Positions 35,494 through 43,435 of a stretch of 64,000 bases of DNA are shown in pieces. Source of the stretch: Pseudomonadales bacterium (GTDB lineage Bacteria; Pseudomonadota; Gammaproteobacteria; Pseudomonadales; Azotimanducaceae); the NCBI GenBank assembly GCA_028281005.1, contig JANQKS010000067.1, forward strand, positions 1 to 64,000. Direction: 5' to 3'. The position numbers and the translations under genes are program-made. Under the pieces are notes generated by a model. The model ran no database searches and was not told the DNA's origin. It saw nothing but the letters and a program-made list of their open reading frames with translations. Every line of letters begins with the position of its first letter. Within the stretch, counting starts at the first letter, position 1.

Positions 35494-36476
35494 TCCGCTG
35501 GGGTGGAGCCGGTCCATCGCTTAAACGCCCGATAAAACGTGCTTGGCTCTGAGAACCCTAACAGGTAGGCGGCTTCGGTGATGGCGACATGGCGGTTGCG
35601 CAGATACTCCAGCGCTGCGCCGCGTCGCACCTCATCGAGCAGTGCGCCAAATGATTGCGATTCCTTTTCCAACTTACGTTGCACGGTGCGTGGCGACATG
35701 TGCAGTTTGTCCGCGACCCCCTCAAGGGTAGGCTGGCCATGCTGCAGTGCATACATAATTTCGCTCCGCACTTCGTCGACAAACGTCTCTACTTCAGGTA
35801 GTCCCCTCAATACCTGTTCCGCAACGCCTTCTAAATAGCTGCGCAGCTTCGGATCCGCATGCACCACAGGCAGTTCTAACAGCGAATCTGAGAAAATGAT
35901 GGCGGTTCTATCCGCGCCATTGCGAACCGGGGCACCAAAGAAGGACTGATACAGAGACGCATCCGTTTCTTCGCCTTGCAGAAACACTTGCGTTGGATTC
36001 CAACACTCTTGAGTGATGTGCCGGCCTTTGGCCAGCACGTATGCCAGATACCCTTCCAGTAGGCCGGGTAATGCGTGAACTGCCGCTTCCGGATACACGC
36101 AGCCTATCTCCACTTCGTTGCCACGGTAAGTCAACTCGTAAGGAATGCCTTCGAACCCAAGGCGGCGGTATCGCACCCAGCTTTCGTAGGCTTGCCCAAG
36201 CGTGGACGAATTGGCGAGCACATAACCCAGCAAAAAATGTTCCGAGATAGCCATTGCATCACCTATCCGGATCCCTGCCGTGGCACCACACTTTTCGTCT
36301 ACCCATTGCGCGTAGGCCATGACGTGTTCAAAGGGCACCCTGCCTTCTTCACCTTCCACAAGCTCTGGAGTCAGCAGCGTTTCCTGATAGAGGTCTGCAG
36401 TCGACAAGCCGAGTGTCGCCACGCTGTCAATCATGGCCTTAAACACTTCTGCGGCGACGCTTCGCGCAGGCGTCAT
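35469..36476 (-). CDS. AraC-family regulator with arabinose-binding-like N-domain
   Basis: About 335 residues from the ATG at 36476, which follows GAGGGGGAAG; the longer ORF to 36542 lacks a site. The N-terminal domain (Arabinose_bd type, as in OruR/ArgR-like AraC proteins) includes [16 protein letters not shown] and [24 protein letters not shown]. The C-terminal HTH pair is [25 protein letters not shown] and the second unit [26 protein letters not shown]. Such regulators usually act on adjacent lipid or alkane catabolism genes. Here it is divergent from the lipoprotein cluster at 36614, with only 137 bases between, which makes that cluster its most likely target. Confidence 0.88.
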   Translation of the reverse strand: [335 protein letters not shown]

Positions 36477-36613
36477 CGTTCTTCCCCCTCGAACGCCGTT
36501 CGTTAGGACTCCTGTCGCATATTCCAATGGATGTGTCAGCACAGGTCAATGCCTCACGTGCACGTCAACAGTAGATTAAGCGTCACACAAACGAGGTAAA
36601 GAGGAGAACCACA

Positions 36614-37153
36614 ATGAACCGCTTTCTTACAAAATCAGCGGCTGGAATTTTGCTAATGATCCTGGCATCGGGTTGTACCTCGATGGCCACTCAGTCGTCG
36701 CAAGACCCGAACGTCGACCTAACCCGTTACGCAACATTTAAGATCGAATCAAAATCTCAGCTGCCGCCGCACCTGTCTCGGCGTATTGAGGAAGCCTTAC
36801 AAGACCGGTTAACCGCAGCAGGGCTAAGCGTCAGCGAAAAACCCGAGTTACTTGTCAATTTCTACACCATCGTGCATGACGAGCTAAAGGTAACGGAGAC
36901 CTCCACGCCCACCCTGGTGAGGTTCCGTCGCGGCTACACTGTGTGGAACACATACGAAACGGATGTGCGGCAAATCACCGAAGGGACGTTGTTGATTGAC
37001 GCCATCGACACCGCAGCCAACAAACTGGTGTGGGAAAGCAGCGCGCATGGTTTAGTGGCGCGCGGTAATACCGAGCGCAATAGCAAGAAAATTGAGCAAG
37101 CGGTCGCGAAAATGTTCGCTACCTTCCCTTCTACGAGCGCGCAGGAGCAATAA
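36614..37153 (+). CDS. DUF4136-domain lipoprotein
   Basis: A 179-residue lipoprotein with lipobox LASGC at about residues 18-22. The mature part matches the DUF4136 pattern: LTRYATFKIE, an IEEALQDRLTAAGLSV helix, PELLVNFYTIV, then GTLLIDAIDTAANKLVWESSAHG. These small envelope lipoproteins are common next to efflux or stress genes but have no known activity. The ATG follows AAAGAGGAG. First of four envelope genes on this strand, with the next starting 2 bases after its stop codon. Role inferred only from context. Confidence 0.82.
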   Translation: MNRFLTKSAAGILLMILASGCTSMATQSSQDPNVDLTRYATFKIESKSQLPPHLSRRIEEALQDRLTAAGLSVSEKPELLVNFYTIVHDELKVTETSTPTLVRFRRGYTVWNTYETDVRQITEGTLLIDAIDTAANKLVWESSAHGLVARGNTERNSKKIEQAVAKMFATFPSTSAQEQ

Positions 37154-37155
37154 CC

Positions 37156-37695
37156 ATGCGGACGCGTCTACTCTTTGTCATCACATCGGCGGCACTGCTA
37201 TCCGGCTGCGCCGCAGCCGCCATCAATAGCGGCACCTACGCGGTTAAAGCCACCAAACGCGGCGATCTGCGTCCGCTGGCTGACGCGGGTGATGCCCAAG
37301 CACAGTATGAGCTGGGAAAGTCCTGGTGCTGCATGGGGCCGGGATTTGATACGCAAACAGCCACGGAATGGTTGTGTCGCGCGGCTATGCAAGGGCATGA
37401 CTTGGCGCTTTATGAACTCGGACGTATTTACGATGGCGAAGTCTCCAGAACGCCAGCTCCGGGACAGAAGTTGTTACGCCTCGCCACCGCCAAACGCAGC
37501 CCCGCTCATGCCTTGGCGTTTTACGAACTGGCGGCACAACGGGGTAATCCTGACGCCGCCGAGAAACACCGAGCGCTGCAAAACCATGCAGCCGAAAGGG
37601 ACAAAACCCAAGCCGCCGCGGTCGCTGAACAATTCCATGTTTCTTGCACATATGAAGAGGTATTCAGTATTGCACACATGGAGGCAACGCAATGA
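37156..37695 (+). CDS. Sel1-repeat lipoprotein
   Basis: A 179-residue predicted lipoprotein (lipobox LSGCAAAA at about residue 17) with Sel1-like tetratricopeptide repeats: DAGDAQAQYELGKSWC, AMQGHDLALYELGRIYDG, and SPAHALAFYELAAQRGNPDAAEKHRAL. There are extra Cys residues (SWCCMGPG, EWLCRAA). Sel1 proteins serve as scaffolds in envelope signalling or assembly. The stop overlaps the next ATG by 4 bases, so translation is coupled. Function unknown. Confidence 0.8.
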   Translation: MRTRLLFVITSAALLSGCAAAAINSGTYAVKATKRGDLRPLADAGDAQAQYELGKSWCCMGPGFDTQTATEWLCRAAMQGHDLALYELGRIYDGEVSRTPAPGQKLLRLATAKRSPAHALAFYELAAQRGNPDAAEKHRALQNHAAERDKTQAAAVAEQFHVSCTYEEVFSIAHMEATQ

Positions 37696-38303
37696 CGGCC
37701 AAAGTCCATGTTCTGCTTCTCGTCGTCGGTCTGCTCGCTTCCAATTGTTCCAGTCCAGTGATTGCTGGTGAACACGCCGCTACCGCTACGACGATAACGC
37801 TAAAGTTTGCCGTCATGGCGCTGGTAACGGACCCTGCCAGCCGAGTGGCGCTGGAAGACGCGATTGTGACGCAGCTGCAGCAGGCGCAGTTCAAAGGTGC
37901 TGCAGTAAGCCATACGTACGTTCAATACACCGGTAGCGCCGTCAGTAGGAAGAGGCTTGTGCAGCAAATCGATCAGCTCGAATTGCACGGCGTGCTGGTT
38001 GTGCGGCCGCTGGCAGTTGGGTCTACAGCCAAGCCAATTGCCTTGGCTAGTCTGCCGGCCGCCACCGCAGACACCGTTGAAGCTTTTCTCGCGCAGGTTG
38101 AGGCAACAGCCGATTGGTCGGTAGCCGTGCAGGTAGGGGCATTTCTACTCTCTAGCGACGAGCCTCAATTGTTCTGGCGGGGTGTTGCCTGGATTGAACA
38201 GGACCACCAACGCCCTGTGGAGGCGTTGGCACAAGTGATCTCCGCACAGGCAGTAGCTGCTCGCCAACAGTTTCGCCAAGCCGCCCTAGATGACCACCAC
38301 TGA
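37692..38303 (+). CDS. Hypothetical exported protein
   Basis: A 203-residue protein with a signal peptide (KVHVLLLVVGLLASNCSSPVIAG). A Cys follows Asn, a poor lipobox, so cleavage after VIAG is also possible. The mature part has TLKFAVMALVTDPASRVALEDAIVTQLQQAQFKG, a helix-strand order like small periplasmic proteins that target short polymers, but no family was recognised. It is coupled to the Sel1 gene before it (ATGA overlap) and followed 13 bases later by the DUF6515-like gene, in an envelope cluster next to an RND pump. Confidence 0.6.
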   Translation: MTAKVHVLLLVVGLLASNCSSPVIAGEHAATATTITLKFAVMALVTDPASRVALEDAIVTQLQQAQFKGAAVSHTYVQYTGSAVSRKRLVQQIDQLELHGVLVVRPLAVGSTAKPIALASLPAATADTVEAFLAQVEATADWSVAVQVGAFLLSSDEPQLFWRGVAWIEQDHQRPVEALAQVISAQAVAARQQFRQAALDDHH

Positions 38304-38316
38304 GAGGAGAATGCCA

Positions 38317-39099
38317 ATGCGTAAACAGCAAATATTGGGTAGCGGGTTGCTAGTTCTGATGATGGCCATTGCCTTCCCTAATGTCTTGGCGGCGCCTGGC
38401 GACGCGATCAGAGACCGCGCGGGCGCTTTAGGTAAGCTAGACCGCGATTCAAGCCCGCGAAAGAACGGTGAACAGCATCGCAGGGCGTCTGAAGTGCAGG
38501 CCTTGCGTCGAGATAGCTTGCGCGAACGAGACAAAGTACGCAGACACAAGTCTCCACGGGCGCATCATCAAACTCACTACCATCACCACCGCGTGGGGGT
38601 GCGCGTGAACGTGCTCCCCCCGCGGCACGTCACGGTGCATGTTTCAGGTCAGCGTTACTACTATTATGGAGGTGTGTACTACCGGCCCTACGGTAGTACT
38701 TATGTGGTGGTCGCTGCGCCGGTTAACGCGCATGTCACGGTGCTACCTTTCGGATTTGTTTCTTTTGTCATCGGCCCCACGCGTTATTACTACATCAACC
38801 AAACTTATTATGTCTACGAACCTCAACATACACGCTACGTCGTCGTCGAGTCGCCACCGGGCGGCGAACAGGCAGCCACCGAGGCAGTTGCAAATACAGA
38901 GCGTGCCTTGTTGATTTATCCAAATCTCGACCAAGACCAAGTCACCCAAGACCAGGACCGGTATGAATGCCATATCTGGGCGATGCAGGAGTCCGGTTTT
39001 GACCCTACGCAGATGGAACCACAACCCGATGGCGAACGTGCACAATACCGCAGAGCCATCACAATGTGTTTGGAAGCCCGCGACTACAGCGTAGGCTAG
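38317..39099 (+). CDS. DUF6515-like Tyr-rich exported protein
   Basis: About 260 residues from the ATG at 38317, preceded by GAGAGGAGA; the track start at 38290 lies inside the previous gene. A signal peptide (LGSGLLVLMMAIAFPNVLAAP) precedes a very basic, His- and Arg-rich stretch (SPRAHHQTHYHHHRVGV), then repeats of Val/Tyr-rich strands (YYYYGGVYYRPYGSTYVVVAAP, TRYYYINQTYYVYEP). This matches the DUF6515 pattern of envelope proteins of unknown role. The C-terminus is acidic with two Cys (YECHIW, ITMCLEA). It could be a surface or periplasmic stress protein. Confidence 0.75.
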   Translation: MRKQQILGSGLLVLMMAIAFPNVLAAPGDAIRDRAGALGKLDRDSSPRKNGEQHRRASEVQALRRDSLRERDKVRRHKSPRAHHQTHYHHHRVGVRVNVLPPRHVTVHVSGQRYYYYGGVYYRPYGSTYVVVAAPVNAHVTVLPFGFVSFVIGPTRYYYINQTYYVYEPQHTRYVVVESPPGGEQAATEAVANTERALLIYPNLDQDQVTQDQDRYECHIWAMQESGFDPTQMEPQPDGERAQYRRAITMCLEARDYSVG

Positions 39100-39124
39100 A
39101 TACACCCAGCAACGGAGCGAACCC

Positions 39125-40228
39125 ATGGCCAAACCTAGGCTGCATAGTATCCACCTCTTCATGTTGCCACTCTTATTGCTAGCGGCCGGGTGTACTGATC
39201 CTGAACCTCCAGGGCCGACTACCCCTCGAACGGTTAAAACCATGGTGGTCGAGGAACTTGCCGGGGAGCAGATTCGCGTTATTGCCGGTACCACCGAGGC
39301 AGACGTCATCACAGAGCTGGCTTTTGAGGTGGGTGGCCGCTTGACTAATTTTGACTTAACCCTTGGGCAATCCGTGCGTGCCGGCACAGCAATCGGGACG
39401 CTCGACGCAGAACCCTACCGTTTGCGAGTGATCAGCGCGCGCGGCCAATTGGATCAAGCTGAAGCACGTGTTGCCGAGATTCAGAGCCAATTCCAGCGAA
39501 TTGAAGACATCTACCACAAGGGATTTGTCAGCAAGTCAGAGTTTGAAACCGCGTTGGCGAATCTAGATTCCGCCAGGGCAAGCGTGCAGATCGCACAAAC
39601 TCAGCAACAACTGGCGCAACGCGATCTGTCCCTGACACAGCTAAACTCGCCGATAGACGGCACCATCACCGCGAAATACGTCGAACAGTTCACCGACGTC
39701 AAACCGGGCCAAGCGGTGGTGCAGATCAGTGCCCTCGGCCGACTGAAGGTCAACACCAGCGTCCCCGAAACCCTATTGCGCGACATAAGCATCGGCGATG
39801 CTGTGCGCGTGGAGTTTCCCGACCGAGAGGGCAAATCCACAGCCGGTAAAATTGTTGAAATTGGCGCACGCGCAGCGAATACCAACACCTTCCCGGTTGT
39901 CGTGATGCTGGACGAACCTGTCGACAACCTTCCCGCGGGTGTGGCCGCTGAAGTTACTTTTTCTTTCGCCACCAGCGCCACCGGTGCGGCATTCCTGCTA
40001 CCGATGACCGCGGTACTACCAAGCGGTGAAGACCAGCAGGGTACAATTTTCGTATTCGACCCTACTACCGAGAGCGTCGGCGCGCGCATCGTCACCATCT
40101 TGAATGTAGAAGGTAACCGCCTAGAAGTGACCGGAAACGTTGCGGCAGGAGACATAGTGGCCGTGGCAGGCGTGCCGTTCCTTCACGATGGCATGGCGGT
40201 GCGACTGTTACCGGGAGCAGCACAGTGA
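39125..40228 (+). CDS. RND efflux periplasmic adaptor (MFP lipoprotein)
   Basis: A 367-residue membrane-fusion protein with lipobox LLLAAGC at about residue 23, so anchored to the inner membrane by lipid. It has the barrel-sandwich half GGRLTNFDLTLGQSVRAGTAIGTLD, a hairpin with QLDQAEARVAEIQSQFQRIEDIYHKGFVSKSEFE, then LNSPIDGTITAKYVEQFTDVKPGQAVVQIS and a beta-barrel region. The last 4 bases overlap the ATG-type start (GTG) of the permease. It is likely driven from the same promoter as the four envelope genes upstream, though a 25-base gap separates them. Confidence 0.92.
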   Translation: MAKPRLHSIHLFMLPLLLLAAGCTDPEPPGPTTPRTVKTMVVEELAGEQIRVIAGTTEADVITELAFEVGGRLTNFDLTLGQSVRAGTAIGTLDAEPYRLRVISARGQLDQAEARVAEIQSQFQRIEDIYHKGFVSKSEFETALANLDSARASVQIAQTQQQLAQRDLSLTQLNSPIDGTITAKYVEQFTDVKPGQAVVQISALGRLKVNTSVPETLLRDISIGDAVRVEFPDREGKSTAGKIVEIGARAANTNTFPVVVMLDEPVDNLPAGVAAEVTFSFATSATGAAFLLPMTAVLPSGEDQQGTIFVFDPTTESVGARIVTILNVEGNRLEVTGNVAAGDIVAVAGVPFLHDGMAVRLLPGAAQ

Positions 40229-43200
40229 AGGCGCTCACCGATTGGGCATTAGCCAACCAAAAGCTCATATTTCTCGTCACCGCGCTCATCCTGATTGTTG
40301 GGCCAATCAGCTTTCAATCGCATCCCTCTCGCGAAGACCCCGCCATCACAATCAGAACCGCGGTGGTCACGGCCGTAGCACCGGGTATGGCGCCGCGCCG
40401 GGTAGAAGACCTGATTACGCGTAAACTGGAAGAAGAAATCCGGCAGATGACCGAGGTCGAGAATATCCGTTCCACCTCACGCGCAGGCAGCGCCACACTG
40501 CGCGTCGAGCTTTATGACAGTTATTCCGAACTTGAGCCAGTCTGGCAGGATCTACGCAATCGCATGAATGATGTGCGCTCGGAACTGCCTAGCGGCACCT
40601 ACGGACCGTTTGTGAACGACGACTACGGCGCAGTCGCCATGGCCACGATTGCGGTCACCGGCAGCGGGTTCAGCATGGCCGAAGTGGCTGTAACAGCACG
40701 CGAACTACGTCGTCAACTGTATACCGTCAAGGGTTTGAGCAAGGTAGAGCTCTACGGTGTGGAACAGGACACCATCTTCGTTGAATTCGATACCGCCCGC
40801 TTGGCGCAACTTGGCTTGTCAGCGCAAATGCTGGTCAGCGCCGTGCAGCAAACCAATGTGGTCGCCTCCGGCGGCCGGCTGCAGGCGGACGGCGTTACCC
40901 TAACCGTCGAGCCCACCGGGAACTTCGAGTCGGTCGAAGACATCCGCAATGTTGCCATCGAGGTGCCAAATCTCGACGGTCAGTTGGTGTATTTGAAAGA
41001 CTTGGCCGAGGTTCGCCGCGAATATGCCGACCCGCCGGAACACCCGATACTGGTGAACGGCGTACCCGCAATTGTGCTCGGCATCCAAATGGTTGAGCAG
41101 TTCGACGCCAATGCATTCGGCATTGCCCTTAACCAGCGCGTCGTCGAGCTGGAACACGCCTTGCCAATCGGCTACCAACTACAGTTCGTGACGTTCCAAC
41201 CGACTGAAGTCGACAAAGCGATCGGCAATGTCATGAGTAATCTCTACCAGACCATCGCCATCGTGCTGTTGGTGGTCATGGCGTTCCTTGGTTGGCGCAC
41301 CGGCTTAATCGTTGGCGTGATGGTGCCACTGACCATGCTGATGACGCTCTTAATCATGCGGTTGACCGGGATAGAACTGGAGCGGATGTCGCTGGCGACC
41401 CTGATCATCGCGCTGGGTTTGTTGGTGGACAACGGCATCGTGGTATCCGAGGAAATCGGGCGCCGCCTGGCGCTGGGCCAGGAGAGGCTGGCCGCCGCCC
41501 GCGTAGCCGGCCGTTCATTAGCAGTACCACTGTTGGCCTCAAGTCTGACCACAGTGGTTGCGTTTTTACCACTAATGCTGGCAGACAACGAGGCTGGAGA
41601 ATACACGCGTTCGTTGTCCATCGTTATCGCCATTGCGCTGCTCGGGTCCTGGGTGCTCGCAATGATGGTTACGCCGCTGGCTTGTGTCGTTTCCATGAAA
41701 GTAACGACGCCGGTGGATGCTGCAGAGCAGTTTGCTACGCCCTTGTACCAGAGATACAAACGTACGCTTGAGGCGGCTTTGCACTACCGTTGGATATTTC
41801 TTACAGGTACGGCTGGTCTGCTTGTCGCCGCTTTGTGGGCCATGCAGTTTGTACCAAAATCTTTTTTCCCCGCCTCTGACCGGGCGCAGTTTCAGGTCTA
41901 CGTCGACCTCCCCGTAGGCTCTAACACCTACAGCACATCCGCGGTAACGCAACGCCTGAGCACCTGGTTGGCCGACGATGACCACAATCCCGAAGTGGCC
42001 TCCCATGTGGCCTACATCGCCCATGGCGGGCCACGCTTTTATCTTGGACTCAACCCCATAGACCCGGATCCGCACAGAGCCTTTGTGATCGTCAATACGG
42101 CGTCTTTTGAGCAAGTCCCCGAGGTCATTTCCCGGATCCGCTCCTATGCCAACGACCATCTGCCGGAAGCCCGCGTCACAGTCAAACCCATGTCGATGGG
42201 CGCTACGGAAGCGGGTCTGGTCGAGTACCGTGTAGTAGGCGCCGATGCCAATCAACTGGAACAAATCACGCGCACCATCAAGTCAGAGCTGCGCGCCATC
42301 GACGGCAGTATCAACATCCGCGACGACTGGGAAAACCGCATTGTCAAGATTGTGCCCAACATTCAACAAGCAGAGGCACGGCGCGCGGGTGTCACCACCG
42401 AATCGGTTGCCCGTGCATTGAACGCCACCTTGTCAGGCTATGCGGTCACTGAGTACCGCGACGGCGATCAGCTGGTGCCGGTTTATTTTCGCGCCTCCGC
42501 CGATGAGCGCACCAATATCGACCGTTTACGCACTCTGAATGTAGGCATGACCGACGGCGCGCCTACGCCGCTGTTTCAAGTCGCAAGACTTGAAGGCGCC
42601 GCCGAGTTTTCGATGATCCAGCGGCGCAATTTGGAGCGGGTGGTGACTGTTTCAGCGAAGCACGTTTCGTTATCGGCCGCAGCTTATGACGCCTTGGTAC
42701 AGGAACGGCTACAAGACTTAGCTCTACCACCGGGATATCGCATCGAAGTGGGCGGCGAGATCGAAAACTCAAGTGAGGCGCAAGGCGCTTTGTTTGCCAA
42801 TATGCCGCTGGCCGCGCTGCTCATCGTTGCCATCCTGGTTGGCCAGTTCAATAGTTTCTCGCGACCGTTGCTGATTTTAGGTGTCATTCCACTGAGCTTG
42901 ATTGGCGTGACCGTCGCGCTGCTGCTGATGCCTGGCGCACAGCTGAGCTTCATGGCCATACTCGGCATCCTTTCCCTAGCGGGTATCATCATTAATAACG
43001 CCATCGTGTTAATCGATAAAATCGACCTGGAACGCGCGCGCGGCATACCCCAACGAGAGGCCATCGTCACCGCATCCATGGCACGGCTGCGCCCTATAGT
43101 GATGACCACCATCACTACCATCCTTGGCCTTATGCCGCTGATATGGTCACGCGACGTGCTGTTCTATGACCTGGCCATCGTGATTTCGGGCGGATTGGTG

Positions 43201-43323
43201 ATCGGTACCTTGCTGACCTTAGGCGTGGTGCCAATACTCTACTCGCTGGTAGTGCGTGATCGGCCTGAGGTAGAAACTGGCTTGGTTGAACCTGAGCTAG
43301 ATATTGTCGCTGACAGCACGTAA
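40225..43323 (+). CDS. RND efflux permease
   Basis: A 1032-residue RND pump. The start is typical (WALANQKLIFLVTALILIVGP), with PGMAPRRVEDLITRKLEEEI, then MTEVENIRSTSRAGSATLRVE. The TM4 motif GLLVDNGIVVSEEIGRR has Asp-Asn like the other permease here. The second half contains GEIENSSEAQGALFANMPLAALLIV and LAGIIINNAIVLIDKI. It differs clearly from the pump at 30.4-33.6 kb (shared fold only), so it is not a recent duplicate. No outer-membrane channel gene adjoins. Substrate unknown. Confidence 0.93.
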   Translation: MKALTDWALANQKLIFLVTALILIVGPISFQSHPSREDPAITIRTAVVTAVAPGMAPRRVEDLITRKLEEEIRQMTEVENIRSTSRAGSATLRVELYDSYSELEPVWQDLRNRMNDVRSELPSGTYGPFVNDDYGAVAMATIAVTGSGFSMAEVAVTARELRRQLYTVKGLSKVELYGVEQDTIFVEFDTARLAQLGLSAQMLVSAVQQTNVVASGGRLQADGVTLTVEPTGNFESVEDIRNVAIEVPNLDGQLVYLKDLAEVRREYADPPEHPILVNGVPAIVLGIQMVEQFDANAFGIALNQRVVELEHALPIGYQLQFVTFQPTEVDKAIGNVMSNLYQTIAIVLLVVMAFLGWRTGLIVGVMVPLTMLMTLLIMRLTGIELERMSLATLIIALGLLVDNGIVVSEEIGRRLALGQERLAAARVAGRSLAVPLLASSLTTVVAFLPLMLADNEAGEYTRSLSIVIAIALLGSWVLAMMVTPLACVVSMKVTTPVDAAEQFATPLYQRYKRTLEAALHYRWIFLTGTAGLLVAALWAMQFVPKSFFPASDRAQFQVYVDLPVGSNTYSTSAVTQRLSTWLADDDHNPEVASHVAYIAHGGPRFYLGLNPIDPDPHRAFVIVNTASFEQVPEVISRIRSYANDHLPEARVTVKPMSMGATEAGLVEYRVVGADANQLEQITRTIKSELRAIDGSINIRDDWENRIVKIVPNIQQAEARRAGVTTESVARALNATLSGYAVTEYRDGDQLVPVYFRASADERTNIDRLRTLNVGMTDGAPTPLFQVARLEGAAEFSMIQRRNLERVVTVSAKHVSLSAAAYDALVQERLQDLALPPGYRIEVGGEIENSSEAQGALFANMPLAALLIVAILVGQFNSFSRPLLILGVIPLSLIGVTVALLLMPGAQLSFMAILGILSLAGIIINNAIVLIDKIDLERARGIPQREAIVTASMARLRPIVMTTITTILGLMPLIWSRDVLFYDLAIVISGGLVIGTLLTLGVVPILYSLVVRDRPEVETGLVEPELDIVADST

Positions 43324-43435
43324 CAGTCTATTGAACCAATAAAGGGTTGCTCCCATCCTCGCGTTTGTGCAGCCATTGAAAATCCTGGCATGATCAGTGT
43401 GCAAGGCTATGGCCGCAGGTAAAAGGAGCCGACAG

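Noticed and set aside
41572-42264. 230-residue minus ORF within the RND permease
   Set aside because: Shadow of a well-supported pump gene.
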